A stretch of DNA of 64,000 bases. Origin: Prescottella soli. Its GTDB lineage: Bacteria; Actinomycetota; Actinomycetes; Mycobacteriales; Mycobacteriaceae. How positions within the stretch are numbered: the stretch's first letter is position 1; each line of letters opens with the position of its first letter. The stretch lies in NCBI RefSeq assembly GCF_040024445.1, contig NZ_CP157276.1, positions 4,092,001 to 4,156,000 of the forward strand, given 5' to 3'. Below the pieces are notes generated by a model that made no database searches, was not told the origin of the DNA, and saw nothing but the letters and a program-made list of their open reading frames with translations. Both the position numbers and the translations under genes were made by a program. Below are positions 1 to 7,218 of this stretch, piece by piece.

Positions 1-1051
1 ACCAGCGGTTGCGGACCTCCTCGGCGAACCCGAGGAGGTTTGTGACCGCGACCCGGCTGCCGTCGTCGAGCACCACGTGTCCGGTGAACCGTCCGAACAC
101 CTGGTGCTGAAGCGACCGGAGCACCTTGAAATCCACTGCGGCAGAACGATCGAGGATCGGCTCGAATGCCATCTCGAAGCGTCCGTCGTTGCTGCTGAAC
201 TTCCACGGCGCCCCGTCGTACGTCCCCTCGGGGAGATGGAACGTCACCTGATCGAGCTTGTGTGCGACGCCGTCGACGAACACCATGTTCTCGCTCGCCG
301 CGGACGTGTCCCCGAACCCGTACCCGATGTTGAAGCCGAACGGTCGACCGTCGACGACGCCCGACGCCGACCCCCAGTACCAGATGTTGTCGTATGTCCA
401 CACGCCCCGACCCCAGTCGAACACTCCCACAGCGGATTTCGGATCGAACGTGAAAGTGTCTGTCCCGACGGTGATCTCGCCGGTCGCTCGAAGGCAGTTG
501 ATCTTCTGGTTGTAGTAGAACGCCTTGGGGACCTTGGGGAACGGCGTCGCGATCACCATGCGGGCGGGAGCGGTGCCTGCGGAGTGATCCGATGTCGCGG
601 TCGGTGGCTGCGTCAGGTGCAGTTCGCCGCGCAGTCCGCGACCACCGTCGAACCCCGGGTAGTCGACCGTCAGGACGCGGCCATCGGTGACGTGGCGGAA
701 CGCGATCCGCATCTTCTCGTGGTCGGCGACGACGTCGCCGCGATCCGCACTGGCCGGCAGGCCCATCCGGCCCATCGGGAACGGCAGCATCACGTTCTCG
801 GTGACCTCGCGGCGGGCCCCGAAATCGAGCCACGAGACGCCCAACAGACCCATGTAGCCGTTGTCCGCGACCGTGAGCGCCAGCCCGTGGTCCGGAGTGA
901 GGACGCAGTAGTAGTCCCACTCCTTCACCCGCCACGACGGCGCCGAGATCGCTGCGCGGTCGTAGCGTCGGACCTCCGCGGTCGCCCACCCGGTCTGGGC
1001 CAGTCGTCCGCGCGCGTTCAGGAGTTCTCCCTGGTGCAATCGGTGCTGCAT
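1..1051 (-). CDS. DUF2804 family protein, 3' end beyond window
   Basis: Open frame from an ATG at 1051 that runs off the left edge, so at least 350 codons are present and the C-terminus is missing. The protein begins MQHRLHQGELLNARG and contains the aromatic and glycine-rich blocks I associate with DUF2804, such as VKEWDYYCVLTPDHG, PAFP-like turns and FDWGRGVWTYDN. No biochemical function is established for the family. A beta-rich, lipocalin-like or carbohydrate/lipid-binding role is only conjecture. No signal peptide is seen. The start is supported by a -10 hexamer TAGCCT six nt upstream with no Shine-Dalgarno sequence, which suggests a leaderless mRNA. It is divergent from the Mg2+ riboswitch transcript. 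Confidence 0.8.
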   Translation of the reverse strand, partial: MQHRLHQGELLNARGRLAQTGWATAEVRRYDRAAISAPSWRVKEWDYYCVLTPDHGLALTVADNGYMGLLGVSWLDFGARREVTENVMLPFPMGRMGLPASADRGDVVADHEKMRIAFRHVTDGRVLTVDYPGFDGGRGLRGELHLTQPPTATSDHSAGTAPARMVIATPFPKVPKAFYYNQKINCLRATGEITVGTDTFTFDPKSAVGVFDWGRGVWTYDNIWYWGSASGVVDGRPFGFNIGYGFGDTSAASENMVFVDGVAHKLDQVTFHLPEGTYDGAPWKFSSNDGRFEMAFEPILDRSAAVDFKVLRSLQHQVFGRFTGHVVLDDGSRVAVTNLLGFAEEVRNRW

Positions 1052-1100
1052 GCCGCGAGGCTACTCGTGGCCACACGCGCGGACATGGACCGACGCGGGA

Positions 1101-1129
1101 TTGACAAGGCTGCTGCGGCCGCGTCATGC
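1101..1129 (+). promoter_or_regulatory. Promoter of the M-box/mgtA transcript
   Basis: A perfect -35 hexamer TTGACA (1101-1106) is followed after 17 nt by a weak -10 (TCATGC, 1124-1129). Transcription would start near 1136-1140, directly before the first helix of the M-box. The -35 is unusually close to consensus for this GC-rich genome. Confidence 0.55.
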
Positions 1130-1141
1130 TTGCTTGGCAAA

Positions 1142-1305
1142 GCACCTCGATAGGTGAGGCTCCTACGTGAACACAGGCCACTGATCTGACGACGTCGAGA
1201 GACGCCCAAGGTTAGGACAGGTCTCCCCGGATGAAGGGGTGACCCAAAGTGGCTTCCCATACCGGGACACGTCGCGTAGTGCCAAAGCTCTGACGAGAGG
1301 GGTGC
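1142..1305 (+). promoter_or_regulatory. M-box (ykoK) magnesium riboswitch
   Basis: The conserved M-box blocks appear in the family order: TAGGTGAGGCTCCTA (1151-1165), AGACGCCCAAGG near 1200, CCATACCGGGACA near 1258, and AGTGCCAAAGCTCTG near 1279. A closing P1 helix forms between GCACCTCG (1142-1149) and CGAG/GGTGC (1294-1305). M-box RNAs sense Mg2+ and lower expression of Mg2+ transport genes when Mg2+ is plentiful. The downstream gene here is an MgtA-type Mg2+ ATPase, which fits. The identification rests on recalled consensus; an Infernal search against RF00380 would settle it. Confidence 0.9.
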
Positions 1306-1306
1306 C

Positions 1307-1327
1307 CACCCGGATCCGGTCCGGGTG
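1307..1327 (+). promoter_or_regulatory. Candidate expression-platform hairpin of the M-box
   Basis: CACCCGGA (1307-1314) pairs perfectly with TCCGGGTG (1320-1327) around a five-nt loop. The 5' arm can alternatively pair with GGGTG (1300-1304), which is part of the P1 3' strand, so P1 and this hairpin are mutually exclusive in part. No U-tract follows, so Rho-dependent or translational control is more likely than intrinsic termination. Confidence 0.45.
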
Positions 1328-1390
1328 AACTCCCCGTGCGTGGCTCGACGCCCCCGTGCGTCCCGGCTTCGAGGAGGTGAGGAACCCCCG

Positions 1391-1486
1391 GTGAGTACTG
1401 ACACCAGTAGTAGCGACAGTCGCTATCCGAGTCCCGCGAACCAACAGTTCCTCAGCCTCGGCCGGATCCTGCCCCGAGTGGCCTGA
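1391..1486 (+). CDS. 31-codon upstream ORF after the M-box
   Basis: A GTG start lies 13 nt after a strong Shine-Dalgarno GAGGAGG (1371-1377). The peptide starts MSTDTSSSDSRYPSP, ends LPRVA and stops with TGA. It has no membrane segment and no family I recognise. It lies between the riboswitch and the 45-residue ORF, so its translation could couple Mg2+ sensing to termination or to downstream translation. It could also be chance: the strong ribosome-binding site is the main support. Confidence 0.4.
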   Translation: MSTDTSSSDSRYPSPANQQFLSLGRILPRVA

Positions 1487-1606
1487 CGTCTCTTCGTCTC
1501 GACGCGCAACCGACCAGTTGTCGCGTGTGCGTTCGTGACGACGCGGCGTAGTCTCTCGTGTACGAAATGTCCTGCCCTGGTTGATTTTCCATGCAAGGAG
1601 ACAGCC

Positions 1607-1744
1607 ATGGCCTTCACTCTGTCGAACGTGCGCAAGTTCTGGGCGCGGCGCAATCTCACCCCGCAGGAGCGGGCGAACCTGCGCGCGTCCTACACGCCGC
1701 CGGCCGTCATCGCCGCCTCGCTGGGTGGCGGAATGTTCCGCTGA
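1607..1744 (+). CDS. Small 45-residue protein upstream of mgtA
   Basis: An ATG is placed six nt after AAGGAG (1595-1600), a near-ideal ribosome-binding site. The 45-residue product is basic at the N-terminus ([14 protein letters not shown]), then carries [16 protein letters not shown], and ends with a small hydrophobic GGGMFR tail. It has no clear transmembrane helix. It sits 95 nt before mgtA in the riboswitch transcript, so it may be a leader peptide or a small accessory protein of the Mg2+ pump. A possible second promoter (TAGTCT near 1550) lies upstream. I do not recognise a family. Confidence 0.6.
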   Translation: MAFTLSNVRKFWARRNLTPQERANLRASYTPPAVIAASLGGGMFR

Positions 1745-1839
1745 CGACCGGACCGCTTTCCTTCAGGTATTCACCTGTCCCACAAGACGTTCGAACGTGC
1801 CTACCGGGTGGTGGGTGCGCTGACCGAAAGACATCACCC

Positions 1840-4539
1840 ATGTCGATGAATGCCGTTTCGGCACCGGCCACGAAGCCGAAGAAGCCAGGCGCCGCTAGGG
1901 CCGCCTTCCTCACCGAGGACCAGACCACGAAGCTTGCCCGATCCGCGAGTCTCGCGGTGTCGGGTGTGCTGGCGGACCTGCGGACCACCGCGCAGGGTCT
2001 GCGGACCGACCAGATCGAACCTCTCCGTCGTGTCCACGGACTCAACGAGGTTCGGCATGACCGTCCGGCTCCCGTGATCGTCCAGTTCCTGGGCACGTTC
2101 AAGAACCCGTTCATCCTGATCCTGGTAGTCATCGGCGCGGTCATGTATCTGACCGACGTGGTTCTCGCCGATCCGCAGGAGGGCGCGGACTACAAGGGCG
2201 TCATCACCGTGGCGGTGATGATCACGGTGAGCGTCACCCTGCGATTCTGGCAGGAGTATCGGTCGAGTCAAGCGGCCGAAGCGCTCAAGGCCATGGTCAC
2301 GACCACCGCCGCCATCACACGGCAGGTAGACGGCAAGTCCGTCACCATCGAGTTGCCGATCGAGGAACTGCTGCCCGGTGACGTCGTCCAACTCGCGGCC
2401 GGTGACATGATTCCCGGCGACGTCCGCTTCATCCGGGCAAAGGACCTGCAGGTCAACCAGGCCATGCTGACCGGCGAGTCGATGCCGACCGAGAAGACCG
2501 CCGATCCTGTCACGCCGGACTCTGCACACGTCCTCGATATCGAGAATCTCGGTTTCATGGGGACGTCGGTGGTCTCCGGGTCCGGCACGGCGGTCGTCGT
2601 CGACACCGGCCGCAGCACCTACTTCGGCGCGATGACCGCCGGGCTCGGGGGTAAGCGTCCCGAGACCAGCTTCGACATCGGAGTCCGCAAGGTCAGCTTC
2701 ATGCTGATCCGGTTCATGACGATCATGGTGCCGGCCGTCTTCGTCATCAACGGCCTGACCAAGAACTGGACCGAGGCGCTGCTGTTCGGCGTCGCCGTCG
2801 CGGTCGGCTTGACCCCGGAGATGTTGCCGCTCGTCGTCACGGCCAACCTGGCGAAGGGTGCCGTGTCGATGTCGCGGCACAAGGTGATCATCAAGCAGCT
2901 CAACTCGATCCAGAACTTCGGGGCCATGGACGTGCTGTGCACGGACAAGACCGGCACCCTCACCGAGGATCGGATCGTGCTCGAGGAGCACCTCGACACC
3001 GAGGGGCAGGTGAGCGAGCGGACGCTGCGCCTGGCGGCGATGAACTCGCACTTCCAGACCGGACTGCGCAACATGCTCGACAAGGCGGTCATCGCCGCTG
3101 CGGGGCCGGAGACGATCGACGACGTCAACCGTGCTCACGGACTGGTCGACGAGATCCCGTTCGACTTCAAGCGCCGCCGTATGTCCGTGGTCGTCGACGC
3201 CGCCGATGGCGATCTGATCGTCACCAAGGGCGCTGTCGACGAGGTCCTCGCGGTGTGCACCACCGCGATCGTCGGGGACACCACACGGGACCTCACGCCC
3301 GGGCTGCTCGCGGAACTCGACCGACTGGTCGCCGGCTACAACAGCCAGGGCAAGCGGGTGCTCGCGGTCGCGACGCGACGCCTCGCCCACGACCAGGTGG
3401 AACGGCACGAGCGGGAGTACTCGACGCAGGACGAGTCCGAGATGACTCTCGTCGGATTCCTCACCTTCCTCGACCCGCCCAAGGAATCCGCGGCACCCGC
3501 CATCGCTGCGCTGCGCGGGCACGGCACCGCCGTCAAGGTCATCACCGGCGACAACCCGATCGTCGCGGAAACGGTGTGCGGCAAGGTGGGCATCGACGTG
3601 GGCACCGTCGTCACGGGCGCGGAGATCGACGTTCTCGACGACGCAGCACTCGACGAGATCGTCGACGACACAACCGTGTTCGCCAAGGTGAACCCGCTGC
3701 AGAAGGCCCGCATCGTCGACGCGCTCAAGCGGCGCGGTCACACCGTCGGCTTCCTCGGCGACGGCGTCAACGATGCGCCCGCGCTACGCAACGCCGACGT
3801 CGGCATCTCGGTGGACACGGCGGTGGACATCGCCCGCGAGTCCGCCGACATCATCCTGCTCGAGAAGGACCTCGGGGTCCTCGAAAACGGTGTGATCGAG
3901 GGCCGGCGCACGTTCGGCAACATCCTCAAGTACATCAAGATGACCGCGAGTTCGAACTTCGGCAACGTCTTCTCGGTGCTCGTCGCGAGCGCGCTGCTGC
4001 CGTTCCTCCCGATGATCCCGGCCGTCGTCCTGGTGCAGAACCTGGTGTACGACCTGTCGATGCTCACGATTCCGTGGGACCGCGTCGACGAGGAGTTCGT
4101 CCGGCGGCCGCGGCAGTGGGCGGCGGACAGCATCGCGAAGTTCATGGTCTTCATCGGGCCGATCAGCTCGATCTTCGACATCACGACGTTCGCGCTCATG
4201 TGGTTCGTGTTCGGCGCGAACAACCCCGAGCACGCCGCACTGTTCCAGTCGGGCTGGTTCGTCGAGTCGCTGATCTCGCAGACGCTGATCGTCCACATGA
4301 TCCGCACCCAGCGGATTCCGTTCGTCCAGTCCCGGGCGTCGCTGCCGGTCATGATCACGACCGGTGCGGCCTGCGTCTTCGGCCTGGTCTTCCCGTTCTC
4401 GGGCTGGGGGCAGTCGCTCGGGCTGGTGCCACTGCCGTGGACGTACTTCCCGTGGCTGGTGCTGACGTTGGTGACCTACTGCGTCCTCACCCAATGCGTG
4501 AAGGTGCTGTTCATCCGCAAGTTCGGCCGGTGGCTGTAG
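1840..4539 (+). CDS. mgtA: Magnesium-translocating P-type ATPase MgtA
   Basis: This P3B-type P-type ATPase imports Mg2+ across the cytoplasmic membrane. The 899-residue length matches E. coli MgtA. A cation-ATPase N-terminal domain (about 40-110) precedes paired membrane helices. TGES of the actuator domain lies near residue 211, the phosphorylated Asp in DKTGTLTED near 369, and the hinge motif GDGVND near 641. About six further helices close the C-terminus. An upstream in-frame extension to 1591 crosses the 45-residue ORF in another frame and looks non-coding, so I chose ATG 1840 with GAAAG upstream. The M-box riboswitch at 1142-1305 probably controls expression. Confidence 0.95.
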   Translation: MSMNAVSAPATKPKKPGAARAAFLTEDQTTKLARSASLAVSGVLADLRTTAQGLRTDQIEPLRRVHGLNEVRHDRPAPVIVQFLGTFKNPFILILVVIGAVMYLTDVVLADPQEGADYKGVITVAVMITVSVTLRFWQEYRSSQAAEALKAMVTTTAAITRQVDGKSVTIELPIEELLPGDVVQLAAGDMIPGDVRFIRAKDLQVNQAMLTGESMPTEKTADPVTPDSAHVLDIENLGFMGTSVVSGSGTAVVVDTGRSTYFGAMTAGLGGKRPETSFDIGVRKVSFMLIRFMTIMVPAVFVINGLTKNWTEALLFGVAVAVGLTPEMLPLVVTANLAKGAVSMSRHKVIIKQLNSIQNFGAMDVLCTDKTGTLTEDRIVLEEHLDTEGQVSERTLRLAAMNSHFQTGLRNMLDKAVIAAAGPETIDDVNRAHGLVDEIPFDFKRRRMSVVVDAADGDLIVTKGAVDEVLAVCTTAIVGDTTRDLTPGLLAELDRLVAGYNSQGKRVLAVATRRLAHDQVERHEREYSTQDESEMTLVGFLTFLDPPKESAAPAIAALRGHGTAVKVITGDNPIVAETVCGKVGIDVGTVVTGAEIDVLDDAALDEIVDDTTVFAKVNPLQKARIVDALKRRGHTVGFLGDGVNDAPALRNADVGISVDTAVDIARESADIILLEKDLGVLENGVIEGRRTFGNILKYIKMTASSNFGNVFSVLVASALLPFLPMIPAVVLVQNLVYDLSMLTIPWDRVDEEFVRRPRQWAADSIAKFMVFIGPISSIFDITTFALMWFVFGANNPEHAALFQSGWFVESLISQTLIVHMIRTQRIPFVQSRASLPVMITTGAACVFGLVFPFSGWGQSLGLVPLPWTYFPWLVLTLVTYCVLTQCVKVLFIRKFGRWL

Positions 4540-4579
4540 CTCCCAGACTTCTTTCAGGAAGATGGGCTACCGTGGCGCG

Positions 4580-6112
4580 GTGCAAACGCGCCGAGCATCC
4601 ACGGCACGGGGTCGCCATCAGGCTCCCCGTCGGCGTCGGTCGCCCGTGTTCGCACGGGCGACCGGCGCTGTGGCGTCCGTGTTGATCCTCACTTCGACGG
4701 GTCTCGCGTGGGGTGCCCAGCGGGACTTGATCTCGGGGCTCACCCGATCGGATGCGCTCGACGCGGTGTCCGACGAGAACGGCGCGTCGTCGCATGGCGA
4801 CTCGAACATCCTGCTGATCGGCCTCGACAGCCGAAAGGACATGGACGGCAACGATCTTCCCGCGGCGTTCGTCACCGACCAGTTGCACGCCGGGGACAGC
4901 GACGTCGGCGGCTACAACACCAACACGTTGATCCTGCTGCACGTGCCGGGCGACGGCAGCCGGGCGACCGCGGCGGCGATCCCGCGCGACGACTACGTCG
5001 AGGTTCCCGGCTACGGCAAACGCAAGATCAAGGAGGCGTACGGGTTGGCGAAGGCCGACGCCGACTCCGAGCTCGAGGCGCAGGGGGTGACCGATCCGGC
5101 GGAGCGCGAGCAGAAGGCCCGTGACGCCGGGCGGCGCTCGACGTTGAAGACCGTGCAGAACCTGCTGCGCGTGCCGATCGACCATTTCGCCGAGGTCAAC
5201 CTGGTCGGCTTCTACGACATCGCGAAGGTCCTCGGCCCGCTCGAGGTGTGTCTGAACGCGCCGGTCGACGACTCCGAGTACTCGGGGGCGAGCTTCCCGG
5301 CCGGCCGGCAGTTCCTCGATCCGTCGCAGGCGCTCTCGTTCGTGCGGCAGCGACACGGTCTCGACAACGGCGACCTCGACCGCACCCACCGGCAGCAGGC
5401 GTTCCTCAGTGCCGTCATCCGGAACCTGAAGTCGACCGGGGTGTTCGGCAACCTGACCAAGATGCGGGGGCTGGCGGACGCCGTCAAGAACGATATCGTC
5501 ATCGACTCCCGTTTCGACCCTGTCGATTTCGCGCTGCACTCGCGCAACCTGACCGACGGCAGCGTGGACTTCTACACGTTGCCGATCGAGGGGTACGACA
5601 CGGTCAACGGACAGGACGTGAACGTCGTCGACGCGAACCGGCTCCGCGGAGAGGTCGCTCGATTGTTCAGCGGGTCGCAGGCGTCGGCGAGCGCCGCACC
5701 GACGACGTCCGCGGCGCCGACTCCCGACCCGCGGATCACCGTCGATGTTCTCAACGGCACCAGCCACAACGGACTCGCCGCGGCCGTCGCCACCGCGCTC
5801 CAACTGCGCGGGTACACAGCGGGTTCCACGGCCACCGCGAGTAGCACGGCGACCACGACGATCGCCTACGGCACCGGCGCGGAGGCCGTCGCGCAGAGCC
5901 TGGCCGACGAACTCGGGGCCGAGACCGAGTCCGACACGTCGGTTGCGGCCGACCACGTCCGCATCGTGATCGGACGCGACCTCGCCGACGATCTGATGAC
6001 GCTCCTCGACACACCCGCCCCGAGCGCGGCCGCAGCCGTCATCCCGACGTCCGGTGCGCAGGGGGCGCCCATCGCCGCCGACACCTCCGGCGGCATCCCG
6101 TGCGTCGACTGA
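4580..6112 (+). CDS. LytR-CpsA-Psr (LCP) family cell-wall ligase with LytR_C domain
   Basis: LCP proteins transfer lipid-linked glycans to peptidoglycan; in Mycobacteriales they attach arabinogalactan. The 510-residue product has an arginine-rich cytoplasmic head (about 1-25), one signal-anchor helix (about 27-50), an LCP catalytic domain (about 75-280) with NILLIGLDSR, conserved basic residues in SFVRQRHGL and DRTHRQQ, and a C-terminal LytR_C domain (about 385-475) with VDVLNGTSHNGLAAAVATAL. The start is GTG 4580, six nt after the -10 hexamer TACCGT (4568-4573), so the mRNA is probably leaderless; an ATG at 4562 would overlap that promoter. Which LCP paralogue this is cannot be told here. 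Confidence 0.9.
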   Translation: MQTRRASTARGRHQAPRRRRSPVFARATGAVASVLILTSTGLAWGAQRDLISGLTRSDALDAVSDENGASSHGDSNILLIGLDSRKDMDGNDLPAAFVTDQLHAGDSDVGGYNTNTLILLHVPGDGSRATAAAIPRDDYVEVPGYGKRKIKEAYGLAKADADSELEAQGVTDPAEREQKARDAGRRSTLKTVQNLLRVPIDHFAEVNLVGFYDIAKVLGPLEVCLNAPVDDSEYSGASFPAGRQFLDPSQALSFVRQRHGLDNGDLDRTHRQQAFLSAVIRNLKSTGVFGNLTKMRGLADAVKNDIVIDSRFDPVDFALHSRNLTDGSVDFYTLPIEGYDTVNGQDVNVVDANRLRGEVARLFSGSQASASAAPTTSAAPTPDPRITVDVLNGTSHNGLAAAVATALQLRGYTAGSTATASSTATTTIAYGTGAEAVAQSLADELGAETESDTSVAADHVRIVIGRDLADDLMTLLDTPAPSAAAAVIPTSGAQGAPIAADTSGGIPCVD

Positions 6113-6140
6113 TCGAGCGGCCGGTTTACCCGGACCGCTG

Positions 6141-6893
6141 TCAGGACTGCGCGGTGCGGTGGAATCGTCCGCTGTCGGCCTGATCGCGCGGCTTGACGAT
6201 GATCTGGTCCAGGTTCACGTGCGGCGGGCGGGACGCGACGAAGCCGACGATCTCGGCGATGTCCTGCGCGACCAGGGGCGTGATGCCCTCGTACACCTTG
6301 GCAGCGCGCTCCTCGTCGCCCCCGAAGCGCACCAGCGAGAACTCGGTCTCCACCGCGCCCGGGGCGATCTCGGTGAGCCGGACCGGCTTGCCGAGGAGTT
6401 CGCCGCGCAGCGTGCGGTGCAGCACCGCCTGCGCGTGCTTCGCGGACGTGTAGCCCGAGCCGTTGTCGTACGCGGTGAACGCCGCCACCGACGTGACCGT
6501 GACGATCAGCCCGTCGCCGGACTCGATGAGCTTGGGCAGCAGCGCCTTCGTCATCCGCAGGGTGCCGAGGACGTTGGTCTCCCACATCCACCGCCAGTCG
6601 TCGAGGTCCGCCTCCAGGACCGGGGCGAGACCCTTGGCGCCGCCGGCGTTGTTGACGAGCACGTCGACGCGGGGGAGGACCGCGCAGAAGGCGTCCACCG
6701 AATCCTCGTCCGTCACGTCGAGTTCGAGTGCCGTGCCCCCGATCTCCGCGGCGATCTCCTCGAGGCGGTCGAGTCGGCGGGCGCCGAGGACGACGTGGAA
6801 TCCCTGCGCGGCGAGGGTGCGGGCGGTGGCTTCCCCGATGCCGGAGCTGGCTCCGGTGACGACGGCGACGCGGGTGTCCGGTGACAGGCTCAT
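6141..6893 (-). CDS. Short-chain dehydrogenase/reductase (Rv0484c-like)
   Basis: A 250-residue classical SDR oxidoreductase, cytoplasmic and NAD(P)-dependent. The Rossmann motif TGASSGIG lies at about residues 13-20, NNAG at about 81-84, and the catalytic Tyr-Lys pair in YTSAK near 146-150, with an upstream Ser in TSVAAF. Overall it resembles the YdfG/serine-dehydrogenase-like group, but the substrate is not evident. The gene is convergent with the LCP gene (28 bp apart) and divergent from the polycysteine leader at 6975. The ATG follows the -10 hexamer TACGAT by six nt on the minus strand, which indicates leaderless expression. Its position next to the ROK gene matches Rv0484c-Rv0485. Confidence 0.9.
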   Translation of the reverse strand: MSLSPDTRVAVVTGASSGIGEATARTLAAQGFHVVLGARRLDRLEEIAAEIGGTALELDVTDEDSVDAFCAVLPRVDVLVNNAGGAKGLAPVLEADLDDWRWMWETNVLGTLRMTKALLPKLIESGDGLIVTVTSVAAFTAYDNGSGYTSAKHAQAVLHRTLRGELLGKPVRLTEIAPGAVETEFSLVRFGGDEERAAKVYEGITPLVAQDIAEIVGFVASRPPHVNLDQIIVKPRDQADSGRFHRTAQS

Positions 6894-6974
6894 GGCCCGA
6901 TCGTAGTGCCGACACGGCCGTCGGACCGGGCACGGGCTCGGTGGACGGGGCCCGCGGATGCTAGCTTGATCGAC

Positions 6975-7088
6975 ATGTCATCCGGCGCCACCTCCGCCCC
7001 GCGGGTCACCTATGTGACCGCCGCGTTGGGTTCCCGGCTGCCGCATCCGCGGGAACTCTGTTGTCCCTGCCGCATCTCTCGCCGCTGA
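6975..7088 (+). CDS. Leaderless polycysteine leader peptide (37 codons)
   Basis: The ATG lies seven nt after a -10 hexamer TAGCTT (6962-6967), so transcription should begin at or next to the start codon. The 37-residue peptide is unremarkable until RELCCPCRISRR, where three Cys codons fall within four positions (TGT TGT CCC TGC). Leaderless short ORFs ending in cysteine runs are known in mycobacteria as cysteine-responsive attenuators of downstream genes, and this ORF fits that pattern. The downstream gene is the ROK regulator 130 nt away. That this leader is functional is my inference. It would make the ROK gene responsive to cysteine supply, near the cysteine-consuming mycothiol gene mshA. 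Confidence 0.6.
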   Translation: MSSGATSAPRVTYVTAALGSRLPHPRELCCPCRISRR

Positions 7089-7218
7089 TTCTGCGCTGCT
7101 CACACCCCGTTTCTCGCTGATCGCCCGACCTCCGCGTCGGAGCTGATCGCCCGTCGGCAGCGCGTCCCCCGACCGCGTCGACAGCCGTCCCCGAGCGGGA
7201 CGAGGCAAGGACCACCGC

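Noticed and set aside
1591-1839. N-terminal extension of mgtA to 982 residues
   Set aside because: The extension runs through a better small ORF in another frame, has no similarity to MgtA, and exceeds the family length; ATG 1840 gives 899 residues.
1834-3741. 635-codon open frame antisense to mgtA
   Set aside because: A long Arg/Asp/His-rich shadow frame caused by high GC at third codon positions; no motif and no ribosome-binding site.
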